From NCBI RefSeq assembly GCF_029227915.1, contig NC_079875.1, positions 1,736,001 to 1,800,000 on the forward strand: 64,000 nt of DNA. Reading direction: 5' to 3'. Shown here in pieces: positions 1 through 12,143 of the stretch (its first letter is position 1; each line of letters starts with the position of its first letter). Under the pieces are notes generated by a model. The model was not told where the DNA came from and searched no databases. It was given only the letters and a program-made list of their open reading frames with translations. The DNA is from Hydractinia symbiolongicarpus. Taxonomy: Eukaryota > Cnidaria > Hydrozoa > Anthoathecata > Hydractiniidae. The position numbers and the translations under genes are program-made.

Positions 1-1575
1 CACTGGGTACTTTCCTTGTATACTTTTAACTATACGGGCCGAGTCCGGGATTTACGGGAAATCGCGGGTTTTCGTTTGCGGGCGATTAAACTTCTTTTAT
101 TCAGCGTCTCATCAGAAATGAAAACATTTTTGAAAACTACAAGTCTTATGCGTTTTAGTGGTGAAATAATAATTTAAAAAATCGTTTGGGAAATGAGTTT
201 ACTCCCTGGGTACTTTCTTTGTATACTTTTGACTATACGGGCCGAGTCCAGGATTTACGGGAAATCGCAGGTTTTCGTTTGCCGGCGATTAAACTTCTTT
301 TATTCAGCGTCTCATCAAAAATGAAAACATTTTTAAAAACTATAAGTCTCATGCGTTTTAGTGGTGAAAAAGTAATTTAAAAAATCGTTCTGGAAATGAG
401 TTTACTCACAGGGTACTTTCTTTGTATACATTCGACTATACGGGCCAAGCCCGGGATTTACGGGAAATCGCGGGTTTTCGTTTTCCGGCGATTAAACCTC
501 TTTCATTAAGCGTCTCATCAAAAATGTAAACATTTTTGAAAACTACAAGTCTCATGCGTTTTAGTGGTGAAAAAAAAATTTAAAAATTCGTTCTGGAAAT
601 GAGTTTACTCACTGGGTACTTTCCTTGTATACATTTAACTATACGGGCCGAGTCCGGGATTTACGGGAAATCGCGGGTTTTCGTTTGCGGGCGAATAAAC
701 TTCTTTTATTCAGCGTCTCATCAGAAATGAAAACATTTTTGAAAACTACAAGTGTTATGCGTTTTAGTGGTGAAATAATAATTTAAAAAATCGTTTGGGA
801 AATGAGTTTACTCCCTGGGTACTTTCTTTGTATACTTGTGACTATACGGGCCAAGCCGGGATTTACGGGAAATCGCGGGTTTTCGTTTGCCGGCGATTAA
901 ACTTCTTTTATTCAGCGTTTCATCAAAAATGAAAACATTTTTAAAAACTACAAGTCTTATGCGATTTAGTGGTGAAAAAATAATTTAAAAAATCGTTCTG
1001 GAAATGAGTTTACTCCCTGGATACTTTCTTTGTATACTTTTGACTTTACGGGCCGAGTACGGGATTTACGGAAAATCGCGGATTTTCGTTTGCCGGCGAT
1101 TAAACTTCTTTTATTCAGCGTCCCATCAAATATGAAAATATTTTTGAAAACTACAAGTCTCATGCGTTTAGTGGTAAAAAAATAATATAAAAAATCGTTC
1201 GGGAAATGAGTTTACTCCCTGGGTACTTTCTTTGTATACTTTTGAATATACGGGTCAAGTCCGGGGTTTACGGGAAATGGCGGGTTTTCGTTTGCCGGCG
1301 ATTAAACTTCTTTTATTCAGCGTCTCATCAAAAATGAAAACATTTTTGAAAACTACAAGTCTCATGCGTTTTAGTGGTGAAAAAATAATTTAAAAAATCG
1401 TTCGGGAAATGAGTTTACTCCCTGGGTACTTTCTTTGTATACTTTTGACTATACGGGCCAAGCCGGGATTTACGGGAAATCGCGGGTTTTCGTTTGCCGG
1501 CGATTAAACTTCTTTTATTCAGCGTTTCATCAAAAATGAAAACTTTTTTAAAAACTACAAGTCTTATGCGATTTA
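1..1575 (+). repeat. Mixed monomers with a local 3-mer repetition
   Basis: About eight monomers, starting in mid-unit. Bases 1-225 reappear at 610-834 (offset 609, three monomers) and then diverge. The stretch includes a type C monomer (CCCATCAAATATG near 1123, followed by the one-base-shorter GCGTTTAGTGG), a variant with TTTTGAATATACGGGTCAAG near 1242, and two CAAGCCGGG monomers (851 and 1458, offset 607). No gene or other element is seen. Confidence 0.85.
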
Positions 1576-2994
1576 GTGGTGAAAAAATAATTTAAAAAAT
1601 CGTTCTGGAAATGAGTTTACTCACAGGGTACTTTCTTTGTATACATTCGACTATACGGGCCAAGCCCGGGATTTACGGGAAATCGCGGGTTTTCGTTTTC
1701 CGGCGATTAAACCTCTTTCATTAAGCGTCTCATCAAAAATGTAAACATTTTTGAAAACTACAAGTCTCATGCGTTTTAGTGGTGAAAAAAAAATTTAAAA
1801 AATCGTTCGGGAAATGAGTTTACTCCCTGGATACTTTCTTTGTATACTTTTGACTTTACGGGCCGAGTACGGGATTTACGGAAAATCGCGGATTTTCGTT
1901 TGCCGGCGATTAAACTTCTTTTATTCAGCGTCTCATCAAAAATGAAAACATTTTTAAAAACTACAAGTCTCATGCGTTTTAGTGGTGAAAAAATAATTTA
2001 AAAAATCGTTCGGGAAATGAGTTTACTCCCTGGGTACTTTCTTTGTATACTTTTGACTTTACGGGCCGAGTCCGGGATTTACGGAAAATCGCGGGTTTTC
2101 GTTTTCCGGCGATTAAACCTCTTTCATTAAGCGTCTCATCAAAAATGTAAACATTTTTGAAAACTACAAGTCTCATGCGTTTTAGTGGTGAAAAAAAAAT
2201 TTAAAAAATCGTTCGGGAAATGAGTTTACTCCCTGGATACTTTCTTTGTATACTTTTGACTTTACGGGCCGAGTACGGGATTTACGGAAAATCGCGGATT
2301 TTCGTTTGCCGGCGATTAAACTTCTTTTATTCAGCGTCCCATCAAATATGAAAATATTTTTGAAAACTACAAGTCTCATGCGTTTAGTGGTAAAAAAATA
2401 ATATAAAAAATCGTTCGGGAAATGAGTTTACTCCCTGGGTACTTTCTTTGTATACTTTTGACTATACGGGCCAAGCCGGGATTTACGGGAAATCGCGGGT
2501 TTTCGTTTGCCGGCGATTAAACTTCTTTTATTCAGCGTTTCATCAAAAATGAAAACTTTTTTAAAAACTACAAGCCTTATGCGATTTAGTGGTGAAAAAA
2601 TAATTTAAAAAATCGTTCTGGAAATGAGTTTACTCACAGGGTACTTTCTTTGTATACATTCGACTATACGGGCCAAGCCCGGGATTTACGGGAAATCGCG
2701 GGTTTTCGTTTTCCGGCGATTAAACCTCTTTCATTAAGCGTCTCATCAAAAATGTAAACATTTTTGAAAACTACAAGTCTCATGCGTTTTAGTGGTGAAA
2801 AAAAAATTTAAAAAATCGTTCGGGAAATGAGTTTACTCCCTGGATACTTTCTTTGTATACTTTTGACTTTACGGGCCGAGTACGGGATTTACGGAAAATC
2901 GCGGATTTTCGTTTGCCGGCGATTAAACTTCTTTTATTCAGCGTCTCATCAAAAATGAAAACATTTTTAAAAACTACAAGTCTCATGCGTTTTA
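1576..2994 (+). repeat. 7-monomer higher-order unit, copy 1 (1,419 bp)
   Basis: Aligns with 2995-4362 at a constant offset of 1,419 bp (seven monomers minus 2 bp). Both copies carry the same order of variants: a CACAGGG type B monomer, GAGTACGGG monomers, a type C monomer with CCCATCAAATATG (near 2337), and a monomer with the rare CAAGCCTTATGCGATTTAG. Left of 1576 the alignment fails (GCGATTTAG against GCGTTTTAG). Confidence 0.85.
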
Positions 2995-4362
2995 GTGGTG
3001 AAAAAATAATTTAAAAAATCGTTCTGGAAATGAGTTTACTCACAGGGTACTTTCTTTGTATACATTCGACTATACGGGCCAAGCCCGGGATTTACGGGAA
3101 ATCGCGGGTTTTCGTTTTCCGGCGATTAAACCTCTTTCATTAAGCGTCTCATCAAAAATGTAAACATTTTTGAAAACTACAAGTCTCATGCGTTTTAGTG
3201 GTGAAAAAAAAATTTAAAAAATCGTTCGGGAAATGAGTTTACTCCCTGGATACTTTCTTTGTATACTTTTGACTTTACGGGCCGAGTACGGGATTTACGG
3301 AAAATCGCGGATTTTCGTTTGCCGGCGATTAAACTTCTTTTATTCAGCGTCTCATCAAAAATGAAAACATTTTTAAAAACTACAAGTCTCATGCGTTTTA
3401 GTGGTGAAAAAATAATTTAAAAAATCGTTCGGGAAATGAGTTTACTCCCTGGGTACTTTCTTTGTATACTTTTGACTTTACGGGCCGAGTCCGGGATTTA
3501 CGGAAAATCGCGGGTTTTCGTTTTCCGGCGATTAAACCTCTTTCATTAAGCGTCTCATCAAAAATGTAAACATTTTTGAAAACTACAAGTCTCATGCGTT
3601 TTAGTGGTGAAAAAAAAATTTAAAAAATCGTTCGGGAAATGAGTTTACTCCCTGGATACTTTCTTTGTATACTTTTGACTTTACGGGCCGAGTACGGGAT
3701 TTACGGAAAATCGCGGATTTTCGTTTGCCGGCGATTAAACTTCTTTTATTCAGCGTCCCATCAAATATGAAAATATTTTTGAAAACTACAAGTCTCATGC
3801 GTTTAGTGGTAAAAAAATAATATAAAAAATCGTTCGGGAAATGAGTTTACTCCCTGGGTACTTTCTTTGTATACTTTTGACTATACGGGCCAAGCCGGGA
3901 TTTACGGGAAATCGCGGGATTTCGTTTGCCGGCGATTAAACTTCTTTTATTCAGCGTTTCATCAAAAATGAAAACTTTTTTAAAAACTACAAGCCTTATG
4001 CGATTTAGTGGTGAAAAAATAATTTAAAAAATCGTTCTGGAAATGAGTTTACTCACAGGGTACTTTCTTTGTATACATTCGACTATACGGGCCAAGCCCG
4101 GGATTTACGGGAAATCGCGGGTTTTCGTTTTCCGGCGATTAAACCTCTTTCATTAAGCGTCTCATCAAAAATGTAAACATTTTTGAAAACTACAAGTCTC
4201 ATGCGTTTTAGTGGTGAAAAAAAAATTTAAAAAATCGTTCGGGAAATGAGTTTACTCCCTGGATACTTTCTTTGTATACTTTTGACTTTACGGGCCGAGT
4301 ACGGGATTTACGGAAAATCGCGGATTTTCGTTTGCCGGCGATTAAACTTCTTTTATTCAGCG
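2995..4362 (+). repeat. 7-monomer higher-order unit, copy 2 (about 1,370 of 1,419 bp)
   Basis: Nearly identical to copy 1; one noticed difference is CGCGGGATTTCG at about 3915 where copy 1 has CGCGGGTTTTCG. The match stops near 4362, where this copy turns into a type C monomer (CCCATCAAATATG) while copy 1 at the same place is the TCTCATCAAAAATG type. The last monomer is therefore a junction product. Confidence 0.85.
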
Positions 4363-5015
4363 TCCCATCAAATATGAAAATATTTTTGAAAACTACAAGT
4401 CTCATGCGTTTAGTGGTAAAAAAATAATATAAAAAATCGTTCGGGAAATGAGTTTACTCCCTGGGTACTTTCTTTGTATACTTTTGAATATACGGGTCAA
4501 GTCCGGGGTTTACGGGAAATGGCGGGTTTTCGTTTGCCGGCGATTAAACTTCTTTTATTCAGCGTCTCATCAAAAATGAAAACATTTTTGAAAACTACAA
4601 GTCTCATGCGTTTTAGTGGTGAAAAAAAAATTAAAAAATCGTTCGGGAAATGAGTTTACTCCCTGGGTACTTTCTTTGTATACATTCGACTATACGGGCC
4701 AAGCCCGGGATTTACGGGAAATCGAGGGATTTCGTTTGCCCGCGATTAAACCTCTTTCATTAAGCGTCTCATCAAAAATGAAAACATTTTTGAAAACTAC
4801 AAGTCTCATGCGTTTTAGTGGTGAAAAAATAATTTAAAAAATCGTTCGGAAAATGAGATTACTCCCTGGGTACTCTCTTGTATACTTTGGACTATACGGG
4901 CCGAGTCCGGGATTTACGGGAAATCGCGGATTTTCGTTTGAGGGCGATTAAACTTCCTTTATTCAGCGTCTCATCAAAAATGAAAACATTTTTAAAAACT
5001 ACAAGTCTCATGGGC
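4363..5015 (+). repeat. Linker monomers, diverged precursor of the next 6-mer
   Basis: Three or so monomers. The one starting near 4620 (AAATCGAGGG, TTGCCCGCGATT) resembles the monomers near 5833 and 7049 of the following 6-mer at offsets of about 1,215 and 1,216 but carries several differences, so it looks like an older, degraded copy. The next monomer has a one-base-shortened TACTCTCTTGTATAC. Nothing else is present. Confidence 0.75.
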
Positions 5016-6231
5016 TTTAGTGGTGAAATAATAATTTAAAAAATCGTTTGGGAAATGAGTTTACTCACTGGGTACTTTCTTTGTATACTTTTGACTTTAC
5101 GGGCCGAGTCCGGGATTTACGGAAAATCGCGGATTTTCGTTTGCCGGCGATTAAACTTCTTTTATTCAGCGTCCCATCAATTATGAAAATATTTTTGAAA
5201 ACTACAAGTCTCATGCGTTTAGTGGTAAAAGAATAATATAAAAAATCGTTTGGGAAATGAGTTTACTCCCTGGGTACTTTCTTTGCATACTTTTGAATAC
5301 ACGGGTCAAGTCCGGGGTTTACGGGAAATGGCGGGTTTTCGTTTGCCGGCGGTTAAACTTCTTTTATTCAGCGTCTCATCAAAAATGAAAACATTTTTGA
5401 AAACTACAAGTCTCATGCGTTTTAGTAGTGAAAAGATAATTTAAAAAATTGTTTTGGAAATGAGTTTACTCACAGGGTACTTTCTTTGTGTACATTCGAC
5501 TATACGGGCCAAGCCCGGGATTTACGGGAAATCGCGGGTTTTCGTTTGCTGGCGATTAAACCACTTTCATTAAGCGTCTCATCAAAAATGAAAACATTTC
5601 CGAAAACTACAAGTCTCATGCGTTTTATTGGTGAAAAAATAATTTAAAAAATCGTTCGGGAAATGAGTTTACTCACAGGGTACTTTCTTTGTATACATTC
5701 GACTATACGGGCCAAGCCCGGGATTTACGGGAAATCGCGGGTTTTCGTTTGCCGGCGATTAAACTTCTTTCATTAACCGTCTCATCAAAAATGAAAAAAT
5801 TTTTGAAAACTACAAGTCTCATGCGTTTTAGTGGTGAAAAAAAAATTAAAAAATCGTTCGGGAAATGAGTTTACTCCCTGGGTACTTTCTTTGTATACAT
5901 TCGACTATACGGGCCAAGCCCGGGATTTATGGGAAATCGAGGGATTTTGTTTGCCGGCGATTAAACCTTTTTCATTAAGCGTCTCATCAAAAAGGAAAAC
6001 ATTTTTGAAAACTACAAGTCTCATGCGTTTTAGTGGTGAAAAAATAATTTAAAAAATCGTTCGGGAAATGAGTTTACACCCTGGGTACTTTCTTTGTATA
6101 CTTTTGACTATACGGACCGAGTCCGGGATTTACGGGAAATCGCAGGTTTTCGTTTGCCGGCGATTAAACTTTTTTTATTCAGCGTCTCATCAAAAATGAA
6201 AACATTTTTGAAAACTACAAGTCTCATGCGT
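5016..6231 (+). repeat. 6-monomer higher-order unit, copy 1 (1,216 bp)
   Basis: Matches 6232-7443 at offset 1,216. Diagnostic variants in order: a type C monomer with CCCATCAATTATG (5171), TTGCATACTTTTGAATACACGGG (5283), a type B monomer with TTGTGTACATTCGAC (5486) and CATTTCCGAAAAC (5596), and a monomer with GATTTATGGGAAATCGAGGG (5923). No gene. Confidence 0.9.
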
Positions 6232-7443
6232 TTTAGTGGTGAAATAATAATTTAAAAAATCGTTTGGGAAATGAGTTTACTCACTGGGTACTTTCTTTGT
6301 ATACTTTTGACTTTACGGGCCGAGTCCGGGATTTACGGAAAATCGCGGATTTTCGTTTGCCGGCGATTAAACTTCTTTTATTCAGCGTCCCATCAATTAT
6401 GAAAATATTTTTGAAAACTACAAGTCTCATGCGTTTAGTGGTAAAAGAATAATATAAAAAATCGTTTGGGAAATGAGTTTACTCCCTGGGTACTTTCTTT
6501 GCATACTTTTGAATACACGGGTCAAGTCCGGGGTTTACGGGAAATGGCGGGTTTTCGTTTGCCGGCGGTTAAACTTCTTTTATTCAGCGTCTCATCAAAA
6601 ATGAAAACATTTTTGAAAACTACAAGTCTCATGCGTTTTAGTAGTGAAAAGATAATTTAAAAAATTGTTTTGGAAATGAGTTTACTCACAGGGTACTTTC
6701 TTTGTGTACATTCGACTATACGGGCCAAGCCCGGGATTTACGGGAAATCGCGGGTTTTCGTTTGCTGGCGATTAAACCACTTTCATTAAGCGTCTCATCA
6801 AAAATGAAAACATTTCCAAAAACTACAAGTCTCATGCGTTTTATTGGTGAAAAAATAATTTAAAAAATCGTTCGGGAAATGAGTTTACTCACAGGGTACT
6901 TTCTTTGTATACATTCGACTATACGGGCCAAGCCCGGGATTTACGGGAAATCGCGGGTTTTCGTTTGCCGGCGATTAAACTTCTTTCATTAACCGTCTCA
7001 TCAAAAATGAAAAAATTTTTGAAAACTACAAGTCTCATGCGTTTTAGTGGTGAAAGAAAAATTAAAAAATCGTTCGGGAAATGAGTTTACTCCCTGGGTA
7101 CTTTCTTTGTATACATTCGACTATACGGGCCAAGCCCGGGATTTATGGGAAATCGAGGGATTTTGTTTGCCGGCGATTAAACCTTTTTCATTAAGCGTCT
7201 CATCAAAAAGGAAAACATTTTTGAAAACTACAAGTCTCATGCGTTTTAGTGGTGAAAAAATAATTTAAAAAATCGTTCGGGAAATGAGTTTACACCCTGG
7301 GTACTTTCTTTGTATACTTTTGACTATACGGACCGAGTCCGGGATTTACGGGAAATCGCAGGTTTTCGTTTGCCGGCGATTAAACTTTTTTTATTCAGCG
7401 TCTCATCAAAAATGAAAACATTTTTGAAAACTACAAGTCTCAT
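6232..7443 (+). repeat. 6-monomer higher-order unit, copy 2 (1,216 bp)
   Basis: Repeats copy 1 variant for variant. Noticed differences are few: CATTTCCAAAAAC against CATTTCCGAAAAC, and GAAAGAAAAATT (near 7052) against GAAAAAAAAATT. The alignment ends near 7442, where CTCATACG replaces CTCATGCG. Confidence 0.9.
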
Positions 7444-8177
7444 ACGTTTTAGTGGTGAAAAAATAATTTAAAAATTCGTTCTGGAAATGAGTTTACTCAC
7501 TGGGTACTTTCCTTGTATACTTTTAACTATACGGGCCGAGTCCGGGATTTACGGGAAATCGCGGGTTTTCGTTTGCGGGCGATTAAACTTCTTTTATTCA
7601 GCGTCTCATCAGAAATGAAAACATTTTTGAAAACTACAAGTCTCATGCGTTTTAGTGGTGAAAAAGTAATTTAAAAAATCGTTCGGGAAATGAGTTTACT
7701 CCCTGGGTACTTTCTTTGTATACTTTTGACTATACGGACTGAGTCCGGGATTTACGGGAAATCGCAGGTTTTCGTTTGCCGGCGATTAAACTGCTTTTAT
7801 TCAGCGTCTCATCAAAAATGAAAACATTTTTGAAAACTACAAGTCTCATGCGTTTTAGTGGTGAAAAAATAATTTAAAAAATCGTTCGGGAAATGAGTTT
7901 ACTCCCTGGGTACTTTCTTTGTATACTTTTGACTATACGGGCCAACCCGGGATTTACGGGAAATCGCAGGTTTTCGTTTTCCGGCGATTAAACGTCTTTC
8001 ATTAACCGTCTCATCAAAAATGTAAACATTTTTGAAAACTACAAGTCTCATGCGTTTTAGTGGTGAAAAAAAAATTTAAAAAATCGTTCGGGAAATGAGT
8101 TTACTCCCTGGATACTTTCTTTGTATACATTCGACTATACAGGCCAAGCCCCGGATTTACGGGAAAAGGCGGGATTT
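7367..8177 (+). repeat. 4-monomer unit, copy 1 (811 bp)
   Basis: Matches 8178-9007 at offset 811. Shared marks are the TTTGCGGGCGATT monomer followed by TCAGAAATG, CGGACTGAGTCC, GGGCCAACCCGGG with TTAAACGTC, and ATACAGGCCAAGCCCCGG with GAAAAGGCGGG. The start overlaps the end of the preceding 6-mer copy because the breakpoint lies within shared sequence. Confidence 0.88.
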
Positions 8178-9007
8178 CGTTTGCCGGCGATTAAACTTTT
8201 TTTATTCAGCGTCTCATCAAAAATGAAAACATTTTTGAAAACTACAAGTCTCATACGTTTTAGTGGTGAAAAAATAATTTAAAAATTCGTTCTGGAAATG
8301 AGTTTACTCACTGGGTACTTTCCTTGTATACTTTTAACTATACGGGCCGAGTCCGGGATTTACGGGAAATCGCGGGTTTTCGTTTGCGGGCGATTAAACT
8401 TCTTTTATTCAGCGTCTCATCAGAAATGAAAACATTTTTGAAAACTACAAGTCTCATGCGTTTTAGTGGTGAAAAAGTAATTTAAAAAATCGTTCGGGAA
8501 ATGAGTTTACTCCCTGGGTACTTTCTTTGTATACTTTTGACTATACGGACTGAGTCCGGGATTTACGGGAAATCGCAGGTTTTCGTTTGCCGGCGATTAA
8601 ACTGCTTTTATTCAGCGTCTCATCAAAAATGAAAACATTTTTGAAAACTACAAGTCTCATGCGTTTTAGTGGTGAAAAAATAATTTAAAAAATCGTTCGG
8701 GAAATGAGTTTACTCCCTGGGTACTTTCTTTGTATACTTTTGACTATACGGGCCAACCCGGGATTTACGGGAAATCGCAGGTTTTCGTTTTCCGGCGATT
8801 AAACGTCTTTCATTAACCGTCTCATCAAAAATGTAAACATTTTTGAAAACTACAAGTCTCATGCGTTTTAGTGGTGAAAAAAAAATTTAAAAAATCGTTC
8901 GGGAAATGAGTTTACTCCCTGGATACTTTCTTTGTATACATTCGACTATACAGGCCAAGCCCCGGATTTACGGGAAAAGGCGGGATTTCGTTTGCCGGCG
9001 ATTAAAC
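8178..9007 (+). repeat. 4-monomer unit, copy 2 (811 bp)
   Basis: Identical in every stretch I compared with copy 1. The match ends near 9007, where TTAAACCTC replaces TTAAACTTT. The TTTGCGGGCG monomer also appears at the very start of the window and near 690, so this type is found in separate places. Confidence 0.88.
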
Positions 9008-10892
9008 CTCTTTTATTAAGCGTCTCATCAAAAATGAAAACATTTTTGAAAACTACAAGTGTCATGCGTTTAGTGGTGAAATAATAATTTAAAAATTCGT
9101 TAGGGAAATGAGTTTACTGACTGGGTACTTTCCTTGTATACTTTTGACTATACAGGCCGAGGCCGGGATTTACGGGAAATTGCGGGTTTTCGTTTGCCGG
9201 CGATTAAACTTCTTTTATTCAGCGTCTCATCAAAAATGAAAACATTTTTAAAAACTACAAGTCTCTTGGGCTTTAGTGGTGAAATAATAATTTAAAAAAT
9301 CGTTTGGGAAATGAGTTTACTCCCTGGGTACTTTCTTTGTATACTTTTGACTATACGGGCCGAGTACGGGATTTACGGGAAATCGCAGGTTTTCGTTTGC
9401 CGGCGATTAAACTTCTTTTATTCAGCGTCTCATCAAAAAGGAAAACATTTTTGAAAAGAACAAGTCTCATGCGTTTTAGTGGTGAAAAAATAATTTAAAA
9501 AATCGTTCGGGAAATGAGTTTACACCCTGGGTACTTTCTTTGTATACTTTTGACTATACGGGCCGAGTCCGGGAATTACGGGAAATCGCAGGTTTTCGTT
9601 TGCCGGCGATTAAACTTCTTTTATTCAGCGTCTCATCAAAAATGAAAACATTTTTGAAAACTACAAGTCTCATACGTTTTAGTGGTGAAGAAATAATTTA
9701 AAAATTCGTTCGGGAAATGAGTTTACTCACTGGGTACTTTCCTTGTATACTTTTAACTATACGGGCCGAGTCCGGGATTTACGGGAAATCGCAGGTTTTC
9801 GTTTGCCGGCGATTAAACTTCTTTTATTCAGCGTCTCATCAAAAATGAAAACATTTTTAAAAACTACAAATCTCATGCGTTTTAGTGGTGAAAAAGTAAC
9901 TTAAAAAATCGTTCGGGAAATGAGTTTACTCCCTGGGTACTTTCTTTGTATACATTCGACTATACGGGCCAAGCCCCGGATTTACGGGAAAACGCGGGAT
10001 TTCGTTTGCCGGCGATTAAACCTCTTTCATTAAGCGTCTCATCAAAAATGAAAACATTTTTGAAAACTACAAGTCTCATGCGTTTTAGTGGTGAAAAAAT
10101 AATTTAAAAAATCGTTCGGGAAATGAGTTTACTCCCTGGGTACTTTCTTTGTATACTTTTGACTATACGGGCCGAGTCCGGGATTTACGGAAAATCGCGG
10201 ATGTTCGTTTGCCGGCGATTAAACTTCTTTTATTCAGCGTCCCATCAAATATGAAAATATTTTCGAAAACTACAAGTGTCATGCGTTTAGTGGTAAAAAA
10301 ATAATATAAAAAATCGTTCGGGAAATGAGTTTACTCCCTGGGTACTTTCTTTGTGTACTTTTGACTATACGGGTCGAGTCCGGGGTTTACGGGAAATGGC
10401 GGGTTTTCGTTTGCCGGCGATTAAACTTCTTTCATTACCCGTCTCATCAAAAATGAAAACATTTTTGAAAACCACAAGTTTCATCCGTTTTAGTGGTGAA
10501 AAGATAATTTAAAAAATCGTTTTGGAAATGAGTTTACTCACAGGGTACTTTCTTTGTATACATTCGACTATACGGGCCAAGCCCGGGATTTACGGGAAAT
10601 CGCGGGTTTTCGTTTGCCGGCGATTAAACTTCTTTCATTAACCGTCTCATCAAAAATGAAAACATTTTTGAAAACTACAAGTCTCATGCGTTTTAGTGGT
10701 GAAAAAAAAAATTAAAAAATCGTTCAGGAAATGAGTTTACTCCCTGGGTACTTTCTTTGTATACTTTGAACTATACAGGCCGAGTCCGGGATTTACAGGA
10801 AATCGCGGATTTTCGTTTGCCGGCGATTAAACTTCTTTTATTCAGCGTCTCATCAAAAATGAAAACATTTTTAAAAACCACAAGTCTCTTGG
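9008..10892 (+). repeat. Mixed monomers with first copy of a recurrent four-monomer module
   Basis: About nine monomers. One beginning ATTCGTTAGG (9094) with TACTGACTGGG is the type that later repeats at 19850-22081. From about 10141 to 10830 lies a module marked by GCGGATGTTCG (10201), TTTGTGTACTTTTGAC, CATTACCCGTC and TTTGAACTATACAGG, which recurs at 12170, near 14808 and near 18460. No gene or other element is seen. Confidence 0.85.
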
Positions 10893-11940
10893 GCTTTAGT
10901 GGTGAAATAATAATTTAAAAAATCGTTTGGGAAATGAGTTTACTCCCTGGGTACTTTCTTTGTATACTTTTGACTATACGGGCCGAGTACGGGATTTACG
11001 GGAAATCGCAGGTTTTCGTTTGCCGGCGATTAAACTTCTTTTATTCAGCGTCTCATCAAAAAGGAAAACATTTTTGAAAACAACAAGTCTCATGCGTTTT
11101 AGTGGTGAAAAAATAATTTAAAAAATCGTTCGGGAAATGAGTTTACACCCTGGGTACTTTCTTTGTATACTTTTGACTATACGGGCCGAGTCCGGGATTT
11201 ACGGGAAATCGCAGGTTTTTGTTTGCCGGCGATTAAACTTCTTTTATTCAGCGTCTCATCAAAAATGAAAACATTTTTAAAAACTACAAGTCTCATGGGC
11301 TTTAGTGGTGAAATAATAATTTAAAAAATCGTTTGGGAAATGAGTTTACTCCCTGGGTACTTTCTTTGTATACTTTTGACTATACGGGCCGATTCCAGGA
11401 TTTACGGGAAATCGCAGGTTTTCGTTTGCCGGCGATTAAACTTCTTTTATTCAGCGTCTCATCAAAAATGAAAACATTTTTAAAAACTACAAATCTCATG
11501 CGTTTTAGTGGTGAAAAAGTAACTTAAAAAATCGTTTGGGAAATGAGTTTACTCCCTGGGTACTTTCTTTGTATACATTCGACTATACGGGCCAAGCCCC
11601 GGATTTACGGGAAAACGCGGGATTTCGTTTGCCGGCGATTAAACCTCTATCATTAAGCGTCTCATCAAAAATGAAAACATTCTTGAAAACTAAAAGTCTC
11701 ATGCGTTTTAGTGGTGAAAAAATAATTTAAAAAATCGTTCGGGAAATGAGTTTACTCCCTGGGTACTTTCTTTGTATACTTTTGAGTATACGGGCCGAGT
11801 CCGGGATTTACGGGAAATCGCAGGTTTTTGTTTGCCGGCGATTAAACTTCTTTTATTCAGCGTCTCATCAAAAATGAAAACATTTTTGAAAACTACAAGT
11901 CTCATACGTTTTAGTGGTGAAAAAATAATTTAAAAATTCG

Positions 11941-12143
11941 TTCGGGAAATGAGTTTACTCACTGGGTACTTTCCTTGTATACTTTTAACTATACGGGCCG
12001 AGTCCGGGATTTACGGGAAATCGCGGGTTTTCGTTTGCCGGAGATTAAACTTCTTTTATTCAGCGTCTCATCAAAAATGAAAACATTTTTAAAAACTACA
12101 AGTCTCATGGGCTTTAGTGGTGAAATAATAATTTAAAAAATCG
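11941..12143 (+). repeat. Representative full-length monomer (203 bp)
   Basis: Chosen to show the internal layout of one unit; the phase is arbitrary. It begins TTCGGGAAATGAG. Two TATAC boxes 12 bp apart lie at 11978 and 11990. The GC-rich core spans about 11991-12045 and the AT-rich half about 12046-12143, with A/T tracts closing the unit. A hand count on the consensus gives 77 G+C in 203 bases (38%), 32 of 50 in the core and 27 of 103 in the AT-rich half. The length is close to a nucleosome plus linker, as in many centromeric satellites; phasing of nucleosomes is only an inference. Confidence 0.9.
11994..12027 (+). other. Four CGGG boxes at helical spacing in the monomer core
   Basis: In this representative monomer CGGG occurs at 11994, 12005, 12014 and 12024, that is at spacings of 11, 9 and 10 bp, so all four lie on about the same face of the helix. 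Another CGGG lies at 11943 in the unit, and the octamer CGGGAAAT occurs twice per monomer. The boxes recur in most monomers, although the fourth is often CAGG and the second varies. A repeated protein-binding site is one reading; the sequence alone does not show a binding protein. Confidence 0.5.

Noticed and set aside
186-380. 64-codon plus-strand open frame that recurs in dozens of monomers
   Set aside because: It begins at TTG, not ATG, and exists only in monomers reading TCGTTTGGG; the common TCGTTCGGG monomers lose the start. The unit length of 203 is not a multiple of three, so the frame is not kept from one monomer to the next. Amino-acid changes are frequent and unconstrained. It is a by-product of the repeat.
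1776-1973. 65-codon minus-strand open frame starting at ATG, repeated in many monomers
   Set aside because: It overlaps the plus-strand frame over nearly its full length, varies freely in its residues between monomers, is broken by stops in many copies and has no recognisable domain. No sign of protein-level selection was seen.
11978-11994. TATAC boxes as a promoter TATA element
   Set aside because: GTATAC and CTATAC occur in every monomer, but no initiator, start site or transcript is supported by the sequence; calling hundreds of promoters would be unsupported.
11996-12007. RNA polymerase III B-box-like GGCCGAGTCC, suggesting a tRNA-derived origin
   Set aside because: Only the CGANTCC part agrees with the B-box consensus, no convincing A box lies upstream at the right distance, and no tRNA-like folding or SINE tail is seen.
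12027-12045. CENP-B box-like sequence in TTTTCGTTTGCCGGCG
   Set aside because: The start TTCGTT fits, but the required A and the CGGG core at the proper distance are missing on both strands in this and the neighbouring CGGG-rich segment. I do not call a CENP-B box.
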